Part shown: positions 6,490 to 14,453 of the stretch, in pieces
Layout: each line of letters starts with the position of its first letter
Numbering within the stretch: the first letter of the stretch is position 1
Source of the DNA: CAYUVV01 sp964461325
GTDB taxonomy: Bacteria; Patescibacteriota; Minisyncoccia; Phycocordibacterales; JACOZG01
Assembly (NCBI GenBank): GCA_964461325.1
Contig: CAYWTW010000004.1
Coordinates: forward strand, 1 to 23,371
Reading direction: 5' to 3'
Length of the DNA stretch: 23,371 nucleotides
Program-made: the position numbers and the translations under genes
The notes under the pieces: model-generated
Seen by the model: the letters and a program-made list of their open reading frames with translations, nothing else
What the model was told of the DNA's origin: nothing
The model's database searches: none

Positions 6490-7501
6490 AAATTGGAGTA
6501 ATGATCGCCAAAGCAAACAGGGCGACAATCAGGCCGATCCCGAACAGCAAAATCGGCTCGATGATCGTCGGTAAATTTTTGACCGCCCGTTCCACCTCCG
6601 ACTCGTAAAAGTCCGCCAGATAAAAAAGCGTCTCCTCCAATTGGCCAGTGCTCTCCCCAACCTCGACCATGCGAGTCGCGAGATCGGGAAACAAGTTCCG
6701 ATCAGCCGCCAGACTGGATGAGAGTTTACCTCCGGCAATTAGCTGGTTGCGAGCAGTAGCCGTGGCGCGACGGTAATAATAATTGCTCGACGCGCCACCA
6801 GCTAAATCTAGCGCCTCGTCCAAGCTAACTCCGCTCCGCAACAACAAACCCAAGCGTCGGAACAAGCGTCCTAAATTAATTTCCCGAGACAGTCGCCGTA
6901 TCACCGGCAAACGCAACCAACACCAATGAGTCCACCGCGCCATCCACGGTTGACGCCACCACCACAGAATTAATCCGATTACCACCAACACACCAGCCAA
7001 CCACCACCAACCACCGCTCTCGGTTAAAGACGACAAGCGCAACAGCAAACGGGTCGTCCATGGTAAATTAATTTTCAAACCAGAAAATAATGGCAGCAAT
7101 TTAGGAAAAACCAAAACCGATAAAGCCGTCCCCAAAACAATCGTGAGGGTAAAAATGGTCAGAGGATAAATCATCGCGCCTCGCAATTTGGCCACCAAGG
7201 ATCGCTCTTTCTCCAGCTCGGAGGCCACGCCAGACAGGTTATCAGCCAAAGTGCCGGAGGTTTCTCCAGTCTTCACGGCCGTAATTAAAAGTGCCGGAAA
7301 GAGTTGGGGATGATCCGCCATCGCTTCAGACAAACGCCGGCCGGATGCCACGCTCGCGGCCACCGCCGTGAGCGTGGCGCGGAGACGACGGTGCGCCCGA
7401 GCGGCAATCGCGAGCGACTCCGTCACCGTCAAACCCGATCGGATCATCACCGCCAGATGACGAGCGAGCAGGGCTTTGTCATTTAAGCTGACGCCAATCA
7501 T
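6461..7501 (-). CDS. pilC: Type IV pilus platform protein PilC
   Basis: A 346-aa inner-membrane protein of the PilC/GspF family, which forms the rotating platform above the PilB ATPase. It has the expected two T2SSF repeats: a cytoplasmic helical domain at about 8-105 (RSGLTVTESL, VKTGETSGTL) and a second at about 205-310 (LRSGVSLDEALDLAGG, VEVGESTGQLEE). The membrane segments are at about 109-133, 165-183 and 313-335. Length is slightly below the usual 400, as often seen in small-genome lineages. It overlaps pilB by 4 nt (start at 7501, pilB stop at 7498) and overlaps the following pseudopilin gene. Confidence 0.95.
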   Translation of the reverse strand: MIGVSLNDKALLARHLAVMIRSGLTVTESLAIAARAHRRLRATLTAVAASVASGRRLSEAMADHPQLFPALLITAVKTGETSGTLADNLSGVASELEKERSLVAKLRGAMIYPLTIFTLTIVLGTALSVLVFPKLLPLFSGLKINLPWTTRLLLRLSSLTESGGWWWLAGVLVVIGLILWWWRQPWMARWTHWCWLRLPVIRRLSREINLGRLFRRLGLLLRSGVSLDEALDLAGGASSNYYYRRATATARNQLIAGGKLSSSLAADRNLFPDLATRMVEVGESTGQLEETLFYLADFYESEVERAVKNLPTIIEPILLFGIGLIVALFALAIITPIYELTSLPQR

Positions 7502-9189
7502 AACTTAATCACTCGCAACACCTCTTGCAGGGTCGTCTCGCCGGTAATCACTTTTCCCAAACCGTCCTCGAGCATCGTGGTCATCCCGGCCTTCGTCGCG
7601 GCCGCCAAAATCTCATTACTGGCCGCCCGCGCCACGACCATCTTCTTTAATGGCTCGGACCTCTCCATTACTTCAAAAATACCGAGCCGGCCGACAAAGC
7701 CGGTGTCGCCACAGGTGCGACAGCCCAACCCTTTATATAGCGTTAAGTCACCCAAGCGACGGTAGCCGCGACAGCGCAAGAGTTGGCGCAAATAACTATC
7801 GGCCTCAATCAAGTGCCGTTCGGCCGCCCCCAATTCATAAGACACCCGGCATTGTTCGCAAATTTTCCGCACCAAACGCTGGGCAATCACCACGTTGACC
7901 GTCGAGGCAATCAAGAACGGCTCGATGGCCATATCGAGCAAGCGCGGCAGAGTGGTGGGCGCGTCATTGGCGTGTAAAGTCGAGAGGACTAAATGGCCAG
8001 TCATCGCCGAGTTAATGGCGATTCCCGCCGTTTCTTGATCACGGATTTCCCCCACCACGATGACGTCCGGATCTTGGCGTACGATCGAACGCAGGCCTTG
8101 GGCAAAAGTAAGATTGGTTTTGGGATTAACCTGAATCTGACTCACGCCTTCAACTTCGTACTCGACGGGGTCTTCGATCGTCGCGATGTGAACGTCGCGG
8201 CGATTTAAAATTTTAATCACGGCATAAACCGTTGTGGTTTTACCGGAGCCGGTTGGCCCAGTCACTAAAATCATGCCATGCGGATTATCAATGGCCCGCT
8301 TGACTCGTTTGAAGTCGGTCTCGCCCAGACCCAGATCGGTTAAGCTAAGCTGCCGGTTGTTTTCGGCCAATAAACGCAAGACGATATTCTCTCCTTGCGT
8401 GACGGGCACCAAAGACACGCGGACGTCCACTCGCTCGCCGCTCGAGTCGAAACTAAAACGGCCATCTTGAGCGGCCTGATGCTCGTCGAGACGCAAGCGA
8501 GACAAAATCTTGATACGCGATAATAACGGTTCGCGCAAAGCCGCGGGCAAATCGAAAACGTCATGCATCACGCCATCAATCCTAAACCGAATGAGCAGGC
8601 GGGTAACGTGCGGCTCAAGATGAATATCGGAAGCGCGGCGTTGGTAGGCCTGATGCAAAATAAGGTGAACGAGACGAACGACTAACGTCTGGCGCTCGGT
8701 CTCGGACGGCGGACTCTCGGTTAACTTTTTGACGACCTGAGACAATTCTTCTCGCAAGCCGACTCGGTAATGATTGAGCGCCTCGGCCAAATCGCGGCGC
8801 GTAATCAAGTGGGGCAAAACGGCATCGCCCAATCGACGGGAAAGGTTCTGAATCAAATCCAGATTGGCGGGGTCAACCAAGCCCACCCGCACGCCCGCCG
8901 GCGTGCGATTGACGGCCACTGCGCCACCCGACCGCGCCACCGATTCCGGAATTAGGTTGAAAATCGAAAGATCGACTTTTTCTTTTTTTAAATTAAGAAA
9001 ATCAAAACCCAAGCGATCGGCCAAAAGCTGGCCCAATTGCTCGTCGCGGATTAAACCCTGCTCAATCAGCAGCTCGGCCAAGGGCCGATGCTCGGAACGG
9101 CTATCGCGCTCGGCCAGCGCGAAGGCCTCGGCCGAGAGGTGGCCGGGCGGCACGAGCAAGGAGCGCAATAAATCAGCTTTTATCTCCAT
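7498..9189 (-). CDS. pilB: Pilus assembly ATPase PilB
   Basis: A 563-aa cytoplasmic hexameric ATPase of the GspE/PilB family that powers pilus extension. The N-terminal MshEN-type domain spans about 1-145. The catalytic core follows with Walker A GPTGSGKTT (311-319), the Asp box ATIEDPVEYE (336-345), Walker B region DPDVIVVGEIRD (373-384) and the His box GHLVLSTLHANDA (398-410). The tetracysteine zinc site is CEQC (444-447) plus CRTC (490-493), a mark of extension ATPases rather than PilT. All key residues are present. Its start lies 17 nt inside the 3' end of the response-regulator gene, an unusually long overlap that couples the two. No retraction ATPase is visible in the window. Confidence 0.96.
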   Translation of the reverse strand: MEIKADLLRSLLVPPGHLSAEAFALAERDSRSEHRPLAELLIEQGLIRDEQLGQLLADRLGFDFLNLKKEKVDLSIFNLIPESVARSGGAVAVNRTPAGVRVGLVDPANLDLIQNLSRRLGDAVLPHLITRRDLAEALNHYRVGLREELSQVVKKLTESPPSETERQTLVVRLVHLILHQAYQRRASDIHLEPHVTRLLIRFRIDGVMHDVFDLPAALREPLLSRIKILSRLRLDEHQAAQDGRFSFDSSGERVDVRVSLVPVTQGENIVLRLLAENNRQLSLTDLGLGETDFKRVKRAIDNPHGMILVTGPTGSGKTTTVYAVIKILNRRDVHIATIEDPVEYEVEGVSQIQVNPKTNLTFAQGLRSIVRQDPDVIVVGEIRDQETAGIAINSAMTGHLVLSTLHANDAPTTLPRLLDMAIEPFLIASTVNVVIAQRLVRKICEQCRVSYELGAAERHLIEADSYLRQLLRCRGYRRLGDLTLYKGLGCRTCGDTGFVGRLGIFEVMERSEPLKKMVVARAASNEILAAATKAGMTTMLEDGLGKVITGETTLQEVLRVIKL

Positions 9190-9565
9190 CGAGAAAATTT
9201 TTAACTCGCGCGATCACGTCCTTCAGTTGAACGTCAGACTTGACCAAATAATCGAGAACGCCTAAGCCCCGAGCTTTAGCGATGTCGCTCTCTTGGCCAA
9301 GATTAGACAAGACGATCACTGGCGTCGCTTTCAATTCTGGATCGGCTCGCAACTCTTCCAGCACGGCAAAGCCGGACTGCCCGGGCATAATCAAATCCAA
9401 CAACACCAAGTCTGGATGCTCGGAGCGAACCATGGCCAGAGTTTCTCGTCCGGTCGACGACCGGACGACCGTCAAGCCCTCGCGCGCCAAACGCTCCCCC
9501 ACGGCCACGGCTAAAAATTTATCATCTTCGGCTAACAAAACTTTTTTAACATTTGAGACTTTCAT
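9173..9565 (-). CDS. Receiver-only response regulator (CheY-like)
   Basis: A 130-aa protein consisting of one receiver domain and no output domain. All phosphotransfer residues are present: the acidic pair Asp14-Asp15 (LLAEDDKF), the phospho-acceptor Asp57 (LLDLIMPG), Ser87 in the switch position (VIVLSN) and Lys109 (YLVKSD). Such single-domain regulators act by protein contact. It shares one base with the histidine kinase gene upstream and overlaps pilB by 17 nt downstream, so the kinase is the likely phosphodonor and PilB or PilC machinery the likely target. That target is inferred from position and not shown by the sequence. Confidence 0.93.
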   Translation of the reverse strand: MKVSNVKKVLLAEDDKFLAVAVGERLAREGLTVVRSSTGRETLAMVRSEHPDLVLLDLIMPGQSGFAVLEELRADPELKATPVIVLSNLGQESDIAKARGLGVLDYLVKSDVQLKDVIARVKNFLDGDKS

Positions 9566-10716
9566 TAGATTAAACCTTTGGCGCCAGAGCGGGCCGGCAT
9601 CCCCGCCAACGGCAGAGCGGCGTAAAAAGTCGAGCCCTGGCCCTCGAGAGAGTCAAACCACACTCGGCCGCCGACCGCCTCCATAATCGATTTGACGATA
9701 TATAAACCCAGCCCGGTCCCGTCGGCCTCCTGCTCCCGAACATTCTCGGAGCGAAAAAGTTTGGTGAAAATTTTGTGATGGTCGGCGGCCGGAATGCCAA
9801 AGCCGCTATCGGCCACCCGCCAAACAATTTCCCCCCCGACCTTGCTCAACTCCACGGTCACCGTGCCACCCGGTGGCGTGTATTTTATCGCGTTGGATAA
9901 ATAGTTCTGGAAAATAATGCGGGTTAATTTGGGATCGACGTTAATTGAAGGCAAATCGGCGGCGTATAATTTGGCAAGCTCAATCCGCTTCTCCGCCACG
10001 ACCGGATTGAATTCGGCAATCACGCTGTCGGCAATCTGGCGCAAATCCGTTGGCTTAGGCTCCACCGCGAAAGTGCCGAGATCAATCCGCGAGACATTAA
10101 GCAAAGAGTTGACTAGCTCGATCATCCGCCGATTGGAACTATACAAATTTTCCAAATATTCTTTCTGTTTGCGATTCAGCTTGCCAATCTCCTGCTCGAG
10201 CATGGTCTCGGCGTACCAGTTAATCGCCGACAACGGGGTTTTTAATTGGTGAGAGGCGAGCGAAACAAATTCGGTCTTGGCGCGGTCCACTTCCTTGTCG
10301 CGCGTAATGTCGCGGAAGATGATAATCGCCCCGTCCACCTCGCCCTCCACCAACAGCGGCGCGGCCATCATCGCGATCGGGAAAGTTCCGCCAGCGCTAT
10401 TCCTGATTTGGAGATCATCGATTAAATTAACGGAGATAATGTTTTTTTCCCGAATGGCTCTGGTGACCGGCGGCGCAATTGGTTGGTTTTGGTCAACGGA
10501 GAAACTGGCGCGTTCCAGCTGAAAGATCTCGCGGATGTCGCGGCCGATGGCCGCTTGCGGAGCCAAACGCAACATAATTCCAGCCGCCTGATTCATCAAA
10601 ATGACCTTTTCTTCCCGATCGACAGCGATCAAACCTTCCGCCATTGACGATAAGATGGCGTTCAGTTGATCTTGGCGAAGATGCGACTCGGGACTCGGTG
10701 TGGCGTTGATTACCAT
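9565..10716 (-). CDS. PAS-domain sensor histidine kinase, cytoplasmic
   Basis: A 383-aa kinase starting at the ATG at 10716; a GTG codon immediately before (10719) is an alternative. No transmembrane segment is apparent, so it probably senses an internal signal. Numbering from the GTG, a PAS domain covers about 18-140, the dimerisation H-box FVSLASHQLKTPLS carries the phospho-accepting His157, and the ATPase domain has the N-box FQNYLSNAIKYTP (270-282), G1 DSGFGIP (304-310) and G2 DGTGLGL (333-339). All catalytic motifs are intact. It shares one base with the receiver gene that follows and lies upstream of pilB in the same run, so this two-component pair very likely controls pilus function. 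Confidence 0.94.
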   Translation of the reverse strand: MVINATPSPESHLRQDQLNAILSSMAEGLIAVDREEKVILMNQAAGIMLRLAPQAAIGRDIREIFQLERASFSVDQNQPIAPPVTRAIREKNIISVNLIDDLQIRNSAGGTFPIAMMAAPLLVEGEVDGAIIIFRDITRDKEVDRAKTEFVSLASHQLKTPLSAINWYAETMLEQEIGKLNRKQKEYLENLYSSNRRMIELVNSLLNVSRIDLGTFAVEPKPTDLRQIADSVIAEFNPVVAEKRIELAKLYAADLPSINVDPKLTRIIFQNYLSNAIKYTPPGGTVTVELSKVGGEIVWRVADSGFGIPAADHHKIFTKLFRSENVREQEADGTGLGLYIVKSIMEAVGGRVWFDSLEGQGSTFYAALPLAGMPARSGAKGLI

Positions 10717-10724
10717 CACCGTTA

Positions 10725-10730
10725 ATTATA
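10725..10730 (-). promoter_or_regulatory. -10 box before the histidine kinase gene
   Basis: TATAAT on the minus strand ends 8 nt before the ATG at 10716, suggesting a short-leader or leaderless internal promoter for the kinase-receiver-pilB section. A T-rich stretch lies upstream and the -35 is weak. Confidence 0.4.
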
Positions 10731-10758
10731 CAACAAAAAAGAAACGAGGGCGGAGGAA

Positions 10759-12258
10759 TTATTGACCCAACGCTCGAACCAACGCAGCCCAGAGACGCGC
10801 CAGAATCTGCTCGAGGCGAAGCGCGCCTAACGCTTCTTCACCAATCAACACCCCCGCTCGACCACCTTCATAAACAATCGCCTCGCCGTCAAAATTCCAA
10901 GTAGTCGAAGGCAAAATCCTGATCGGTTCAGCCACCGCGTCGCCACGGAAATTAAATTCGAAAACAGAATGAATGGGCTGATTGATGCTTACTCGGTCAA
11001 CAATCACTTTGATTTGCGAACGAACGTCCCAAGCCAGAGGATCGTAACTGCCGACCCTAAACCCCGTGACGACGCCGTCAATCTCGACATCCTGAAATAG
11101 AATATTGCCCGTCACGGAGCCATAGGCCGGCGTTACTTCGTCATAAGCCACCATTAAACCAAAGGTGCCCCGATCAACCGTAATCTCTCGAGCAATAATA
11201 TCTACTGGCGGGCTGGAGGCGCGCAAAACTGACAAATTGGCCAAAACGCAGGCGCCCTTATTGTTTTCGCAGTGAACCCGTTCAATCAAAACGGTCGCCC
11301 AATCGAGCGGACTACTCGGCTCAACATCAATGGCCGACTGCGGCGAGCGGCCGTTAGTGTTTTTGAAAACGCTGTCGGTAATGATGATATCGCGGCCGGA
11401 AATTACCGACACACCCTGCCGACCACATTGGCTGGTCGTAATATTGCGAATTTCAATATCCTCCGACGGCTCGCGACTGGAAAAACGTTTTGGCAAAAGA
11501 AGAACGCCGTCGCCTTCGGTGTTTTCAAAAACTGTTCCGTCAATGGTAACATCACGGCCACCCAAAATTTCAATTAACGATCGAAACTCACTCCACTGCT
11601 CACGAGCAATCGAACGACGTTCACCCCTCAATAGTCCGTTACGAATCGTAAGGTCGTGGCAGGCATCGCAGGCGAACAAAAAATAACGCTCGCCGGTGTC
11701 TAGGTGGGGAGTGCCATAAAGATTACTGGCTTCGGCCTGAATCGTCACCGACTGTAAATCCAAAGTCAGGTTGGAGGGTAGATAGATTTCGCCCGGACGA
11801 ACCACATAGGTGCCGGCCGGCGGCCGGCAAACCTGCCCCGGATTGGCGGCGCAATCAGCCAATATGTTTTTTAGCTTAACGGTGTCGCTAAGCGACGGCG
11901 TGACGGCCGGCGGCGGTTCGGGCTCCGACTGGTCATCCGGCTCATTGGCCAGAGGTGGACGCGGCGGAGGAACGGGTTTCGGCGGCGGAACCGACGCCGG
12001 AGTTGGGGCGGCCAGCGGCCGAGACGGCGCGCCACTAACCGGCGAAACAACCAGATTGAGTTGGCGCAAAATCGCCAGTAGACGCTGAAGCAGAGCCACC
12101 ACTCTCGTCAACTGTTGGCTAGTTACCAAAACGGAGGTTTGGCGCGATGAACCCGCCACCGACGTCCCGCCATCAAGCAGGGGCGGCACGGCCGAAACGG
12201 GACGAGCCGCGAATAAAACCGCGAACAATAAAAATCCAGCCGCGAAAAATTTATTCAT
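10759..12258 (-). CDS. Secreted right-handed beta-helix protein
   Basis: A 499-aa exported protein. It has a signal peptide (MNKFFAAGFLLFAVLFAA, predicted cleavage after PVSA at about residue 23). An amphipathic Leu-rich helix (about 49-69) is followed by a Pro-rich linker (about 78-121; PPPKPVPPPRPP) and then repeated short beta strands from about 150 to 445. Rungs such as LTIRNGLL, VTIDGTVFENTEGDGVLL, IEIRNITTSQCGRQGVSVI and IIITDSVFKNTNG fit a parallel beta-helix (pectate-lyase-like/PbH1) fold. A second amphipathic helix (RLEQILARLWAALVRALG) ends the protein. Beta-helix proteins include polysaccharide lyases and adhesins; I cannot identify a catalytic site. It starts 24 nt after the GspG-like pseudopilin and precedes the kinase gene, which suggests a surface or pilus-linked role. 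Confidence 0.82.
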   Translation of the reverse strand: MNKFFAAGFLLFAVLFAARPVSAVPPLLDGGTSVAGSSRQTSVLVTSQQLTRVVALLQRLLAILRQLNLVVSPVSGAPSRPLAAPTPASVPPPKPVPPPRPPLANEPDDQSEPEPPPAVTPSLSDTVKLKNILADCAANPGQVCRPPAGTYVVRPGEIYLPSNLTLDLQSVTIQAEASNLYGTPHLDTGERYFLFACDACHDLTIRNGLLRGERRSIAREQWSEFRSLIEILGGRDVTIDGTVFENTEGDGVLLLPKRFSSREPSEDIEIRNITTSQCGRQGVSVISGRDIIITDSVFKNTNGRSPQSAIDVEPSSPLDWATVLIERVHCENNKGACVLANLSVLRASSPPVDIIAREITVDRGTFGLMVAYDEVTPAYGSVTGNILFQDVEIDGVVTGFRVGSYDPLAWDVRSQIKVIVDRVSINQPIHSVFEFNFRGDAVAEPIRILPSTTWNFDGEAIVYEGGRAGVLIGEEALGALRLEQILARLWAALVRALGQ

Positions 12259-12282
12259 AGCAATAATTAGCGTAACACGGAA

Positions 12283-12951
12283 TCAATCGTTGAGTCGAAC
12301 GAAGACTTCGTCGCAATCATATCTAATCGCGGTAACAATGTCTGGATTGGGCGGACCGTCAGGTCCGTGGGACATCACCGCCGAAATTTTCCACCCCTGG
12401 GGAGCTGCCGCCCCCGGCGGGAGCGAAGCCACGGCCGCTGGCTCGTTAGGGCAATCCCACTGAAAAGTGCCAACATTATGCGCGTAGGGGAAATAATCGG
12501 GGTCAATCACGTAGGGCGTTCCCCAGGGATCATACAGGTCAAATCGCACATAGGGACCACGCCAATTTTGCTGATCGGCGGCGGTCCACTCACAGCTAAC
12601 TATCCAACCATGCGGCGCGAGTCCCCCGACAAAAGATTGGCAGGTGGTGCCAGCGGGGTCACAAGCATATTGATAAATAGCTGGAAGCGTTTGCAGTCCC
12701 ACCGTCGAGTCGGAGGTAGCCAAAGAGGTTTCCCGATCGCTGGTAGTCAGGCAACCGCCCGGCAATTTGCCCGTATCAATGGCTAATAAAGTGAGCGCCG
12801 TACGAATATTAACGAGCTCTTGCCGGGCCCTGGATTGGCGAGCCCGCTCCCGCGCGTCACCCAGACTCGTCAAGACGATACTCGCCAAAATACCAATGAT
12901 GGCGATTACCACCAACAGCTCAATCAAAGTGAACCCGCGCGAGCGCATCAT
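12283..12951 (-). CDS. GspG-like pseudopilin
   Basis: A 222-aa prepilin-like protein. MMRSRG|FTLIELLVVIAIIGILAS shows a very short leader with cleavage at G6/F7 and Glu at mature position 5; either of two adjacent ATGs (12951, 12948) could start it. After the helix comes LGDARERARQSRARQELVNI, then a domain with the GspG signature GPYVRFDLYDPWGTPYVID (about residues 133-151), which in type II secretion pseudopilins forms a calcium-binding loop. Six Cys suggest disulphides. It is the first gene of the long minus-strand pilus run, downstream of tRNA-Leu. It could be a second major pilin; its longer C-terminal part exceeds the usual GspG size of about 140. Confidence 0.85.
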   Translation of the reverse strand: MMRSRGFTLIELLVVIAIIGILASIVLTSLGDARERARQSRARQELVNIRTALTLLAIDTGKLPGGCLTTSDRETSLATSDSTVGLQTLPAIYQYACDPAGTTCQSFVGGLAPHGWIVSCEWTAADQQNWRGPYVRFDLYDPWGTPYVIDPDYFPYAHNVGTFQWDCPNEPAAVASLPPGAAAPQGWKISAVMSHGPDGPPNPDIVTAIRYDCDEVFVRLND

Positions 12952-12966
12952 TTAATTATGCTCTTG

Positions 12967-13001
12967 AGCCGATTTAAAACAAAACCAGCCGATAAACAAA
13001 A
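12967..13001. repeat. Direct repeat upstream of the pilus operon
   Basis: AGCCGATTTAAAACAAAA (12967-12984) and AGCCGATAAACAAAA (12987-13001) are two near-identical blocks whose starts are exactly 20 bp apart, about two helical turns. They lie 16 to 50 bp upstream of the first pilin gene (start 12951), where an operator for a regulator would be expected. The role is inferred. Confidence 0.45.
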
Positions 13002-13020
13002 TCGATAACTCCCCGTTTGG

Positions 13021-13102
13021 TGCCCAGGAGAGGACTTGAACCTCCACGCCTCACGGCATACGCACCTCAAGCGTACGTGTTTACCAATTACACCACCTGG
13101 GC
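13021..13102 (-). tRNA. tRNA-Leu (GAG)
   Basis: A complete type II tRNA of 82 nt on the minus strand. Acceptor GCCCAGG pairs with CCTGGGC, discriminator A. The anticodon stem TACGC/GCGTA holds loop TTGAGGT, anticodon GAG (Leu). The long variable arm (TGCCGTGAGGCGT) and T arm GGTTCAAGTCC are present; CCA is not encoded. A -10 box (TATAAT, 13123-13128) lies 20 nt upstream. Confidence 0.96.
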
Positions 13103-13122
13103 CTATATGTGGCGGTTCTAAG

Positions 13123-13128
13123 ATTATA
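13123..13128 (-). promoter_or_regulatory. -10 box for tRNA-Leu
   Basis: TATAAT on the minus strand lies in the gap between the L19 stop codon (13131) and tRNA-Leu (5' end 13102). The distance of 20 nt suits a transcript starting about 13 nt ahead of the mature tRNA. The matching -35 is not convincing. Confidence 0.5.
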
Positions 13129-13130
13129 AC

Positions 13131-13535
13131 CTAAGCCGCGGCTTCCGCCTCGACCTTCTCCGGTTCGGGCGATTCAGCCAAACCAGCGCCAATCACTTGG
13201 CGCAATTTGCGGCGAATCTTCTTCTGCGATTCGTCGCGGACGAAATAGAGTTTCGCTCGGCGAACGCGGCCCCGACGCGCGACTTCCACCCGATCAATCA
13301 TCGGCGAAAACAACGGGAAAATCCGCTCCACCCCCACACCGCTGGCCACCCGGCGGACGGTAAAGGTCGCGCCCGGCTCCGCGCCGTGCCGGCGACCAAT
13401 CACCAAACCCTCAAAAGCCTGAAGACGGGTCTTGCCCTTCTCCTCAATTTTCTGCCAGACGCGCACCGTGTCGCCCGCGCGGAAGTCCCAAGCGCGGCGA
13501 GCGGTTACGTCTACCGGGGAAAAGTCATCTGTCAT
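13131..13535 (-). CDS. rplS: Large-subunit ribosomal protein L19
   Basis: A 134-aa protein that lies at the 30S-50S interface of the ribosome. AGDTVRVWQKIEEKGKTRLQ (residues 20-39) and AFEGLVIGRRHG match the SH3-like core. VERIFPLFSPMIDRVEVARR (74-93) and RVRRAKLYFVRD are the diagnostic L19 signature. The C-terminus has a short Glu/Ala-rich extension (ESPEPEKVEAEAAA) beyond the usual 115 residues. The gene starts 12 nt after the stop of the pseudouridine synthase gene and is therefore in the same operon. Confidence 0.97.
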   Translation of the reverse strand: MTDDFSPVDVTARRAWDFRAGDTVRVWQKIEEKGKTRLQAFEGLVIGRRHGAEPGATFTVRRVASGVGVERIFPLFSPMIDRVEVARRGRVRRAKLYFVRDESQKKIRRKLRQVIGAGLAESPEPEKVEAEAAA

Positions 13536-13547
13536 ACGGAAAGAAAA

Positions 13548-14180
13548 CTAACATTTCTCTCGAAGATGAGCAAGCGCCAGGGAGAAATCCTCGGGAAGAG
13601 GGGCCAGCAACTTCAAGCTCCGACCAGCTCGATCCTTAAATTCCACACTCACGGCGTGGAGCGCCAAACGGCCAAGGCCCGGCGCGTTCGCGGGCGCTCC
13701 ATAGAGACGGTCGCCGGCCAGCGGATAGCCGAAGGACTTGAGATGAACGCGGATTTGGTGTGTCCGGCCGGTTTCCGGCCGAATCTCAAGCAAAGTAAAA
13801 TCCGGCCAGCGTTCTAGGACTTGAAAATTAGTTCTGGCTGGCCGCAGACGGCCAAAGGCCTTGAGACTAGCCACCCGCCGTCGCGGATCTTTTTGACTAC
13901 GGCCGATCGGCAAATCAATCGTCCCCGCCTCTCGTTTTACCGCACCACAGACAATCGCCCAATAAGTTTTTTTAACCCGCCGCTCGCGGAAGAGTTGCTG
14001 TAAATACTCGAGCGCCGATTCGTTTTTCGCCAAAAGTAAAACCCCGCTCGTTTCGCGGTCGAGACGGTGGGCCAATTTGGCCGGGGCCAACGCCGCCTGA
14101 ACCTCCGTTACCAACTTGCCCGAAGGTTTGTCGACAACAAGCAGGTCTTGGTCTTCATAAATAAGGTGGGGGGCTTGCAT
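13548..14180 (-). CDS. RluA-family rRNA/tRNA pseudouridine synthase
   Basis: A 210-aa enzyme converting specific uridines in RNA to pseudouridine. The order of motifs is typical: IYEDQDLLVVDKPSGKLV (motif I, residues 7-24), AHRLDRETSGVLLLAKN (motif II, with the catalytic Asp41), RERRVKKTYWAIVCG, LLEIRPETGRTHQIRVHL (motif III) and GYPLAGDRLYG. There is no S4 RNA-binding domain, so it is the short RluA/RluC-like form; the target position cannot be told from sequence. It precedes rplS. Its start codon at 14180 lies within the -35 of a divergent promoter. Confidence 0.93.
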   Translation of the reverse strand: MQAPHLIYEDQDLLVVDKPSGKLVTEVQAALAPAKLAHRLDRETSGVLLLAKNESALEYLQQLFRERRVKKTYWAIVCGAVKREAGTIDLPIGRSQKDPRRRVASLKAFGRLRPARTNFQVLERWPDFTLLEIRPETGRTHQIRVHLKSFGYPLAGDRLYGAPANAPGLGRLALHAVSVEFKDRAGRSLKLLAPLPEDFSLALAHLREKC

Positions 14181-14203
14181 TTGGAGTTTAATTTTGCTAG
14201 GAT
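14175..14203 (+). promoter_or_regulatory. Promoter of a solo plus-strand unit
   Basis: TTGCAT (14175-14180), a 17-nt spacer, then TAGGAT (14198-14203) with an extended TGC in front of the -10. Transcription would begin near 14210. The -35 covers the start codon of the divergent pseudouridine synthase gene. Confidence 0.6.
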
Positions 14204-14251
14204 GGATAAAGGTCGGCTATTATTGGCGTAAATATAGCTCAAAAACTAAAT

Positions 14252-14314
14252 ATGGACGACATGAATAAGGAGAAGAAAGAAGATAAGGAAGAGGGCGACG
14301 AAACCGCCGCTTAG
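14252..14314 (+). CDS. Possible 20-aa highly charged peptide
   Basis: A 20-codon frame, MDDMNKEKKEDKEEGDETAA, with 14 charged residues. It lies between a recognisable promoter (14175-14203) and a strong terminator (14338-14374), so the locus is an independent unit with a transcript of about 160 nt. There is no clear Shine-Dalgarno, so it may be translated poorly or the unit may instead make a small regulatory RNA. No known family is recognised. Confidence 0.35.
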   Translation: MDDMNKEKKEDKEEGDETAA

Positions 14315-14337
14315 TTATCACTAATTCCAGAACGCCA

Positions 14338-14374
14338 AACCACTCCGCGCCACCCGGCGCGGAGTGGTTTTTGT
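14338..14374 (+). terminator. Strong rho-independent terminator
   Basis: A perfect 14-bp stem (AACCACTCCGCGCC at 14338-14351, complement at 14356-14369) closes a 4-nt ACCC loop and is followed by TTTGTG, with the run of T starting inside the stem end. It ends the short plus-strand unit. Confidence 0.9.
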
Positions 14375-14391
14375 GTTGGCTAAAATTGGCT

Positions 14392-14433
14392 AAAAAAAGA
14401 CCGCCTCAGCACCACAGTGGGCGCGAGGCGGCC
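14392..14433 (-). terminator. Rho-independent terminator of the TPR-like gene
   Basis: On the minus strand a 9-bp stem GGCCGCCTC / GAGGCGGTC (one G-T wobble that pairs only in this orientation) is followed by seven T. It lies 20 nt past the stop codon at 14454. Confidence 0.88.
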
Positions 14434-14453
14434 AAAAATCAAAGGGGATACGG

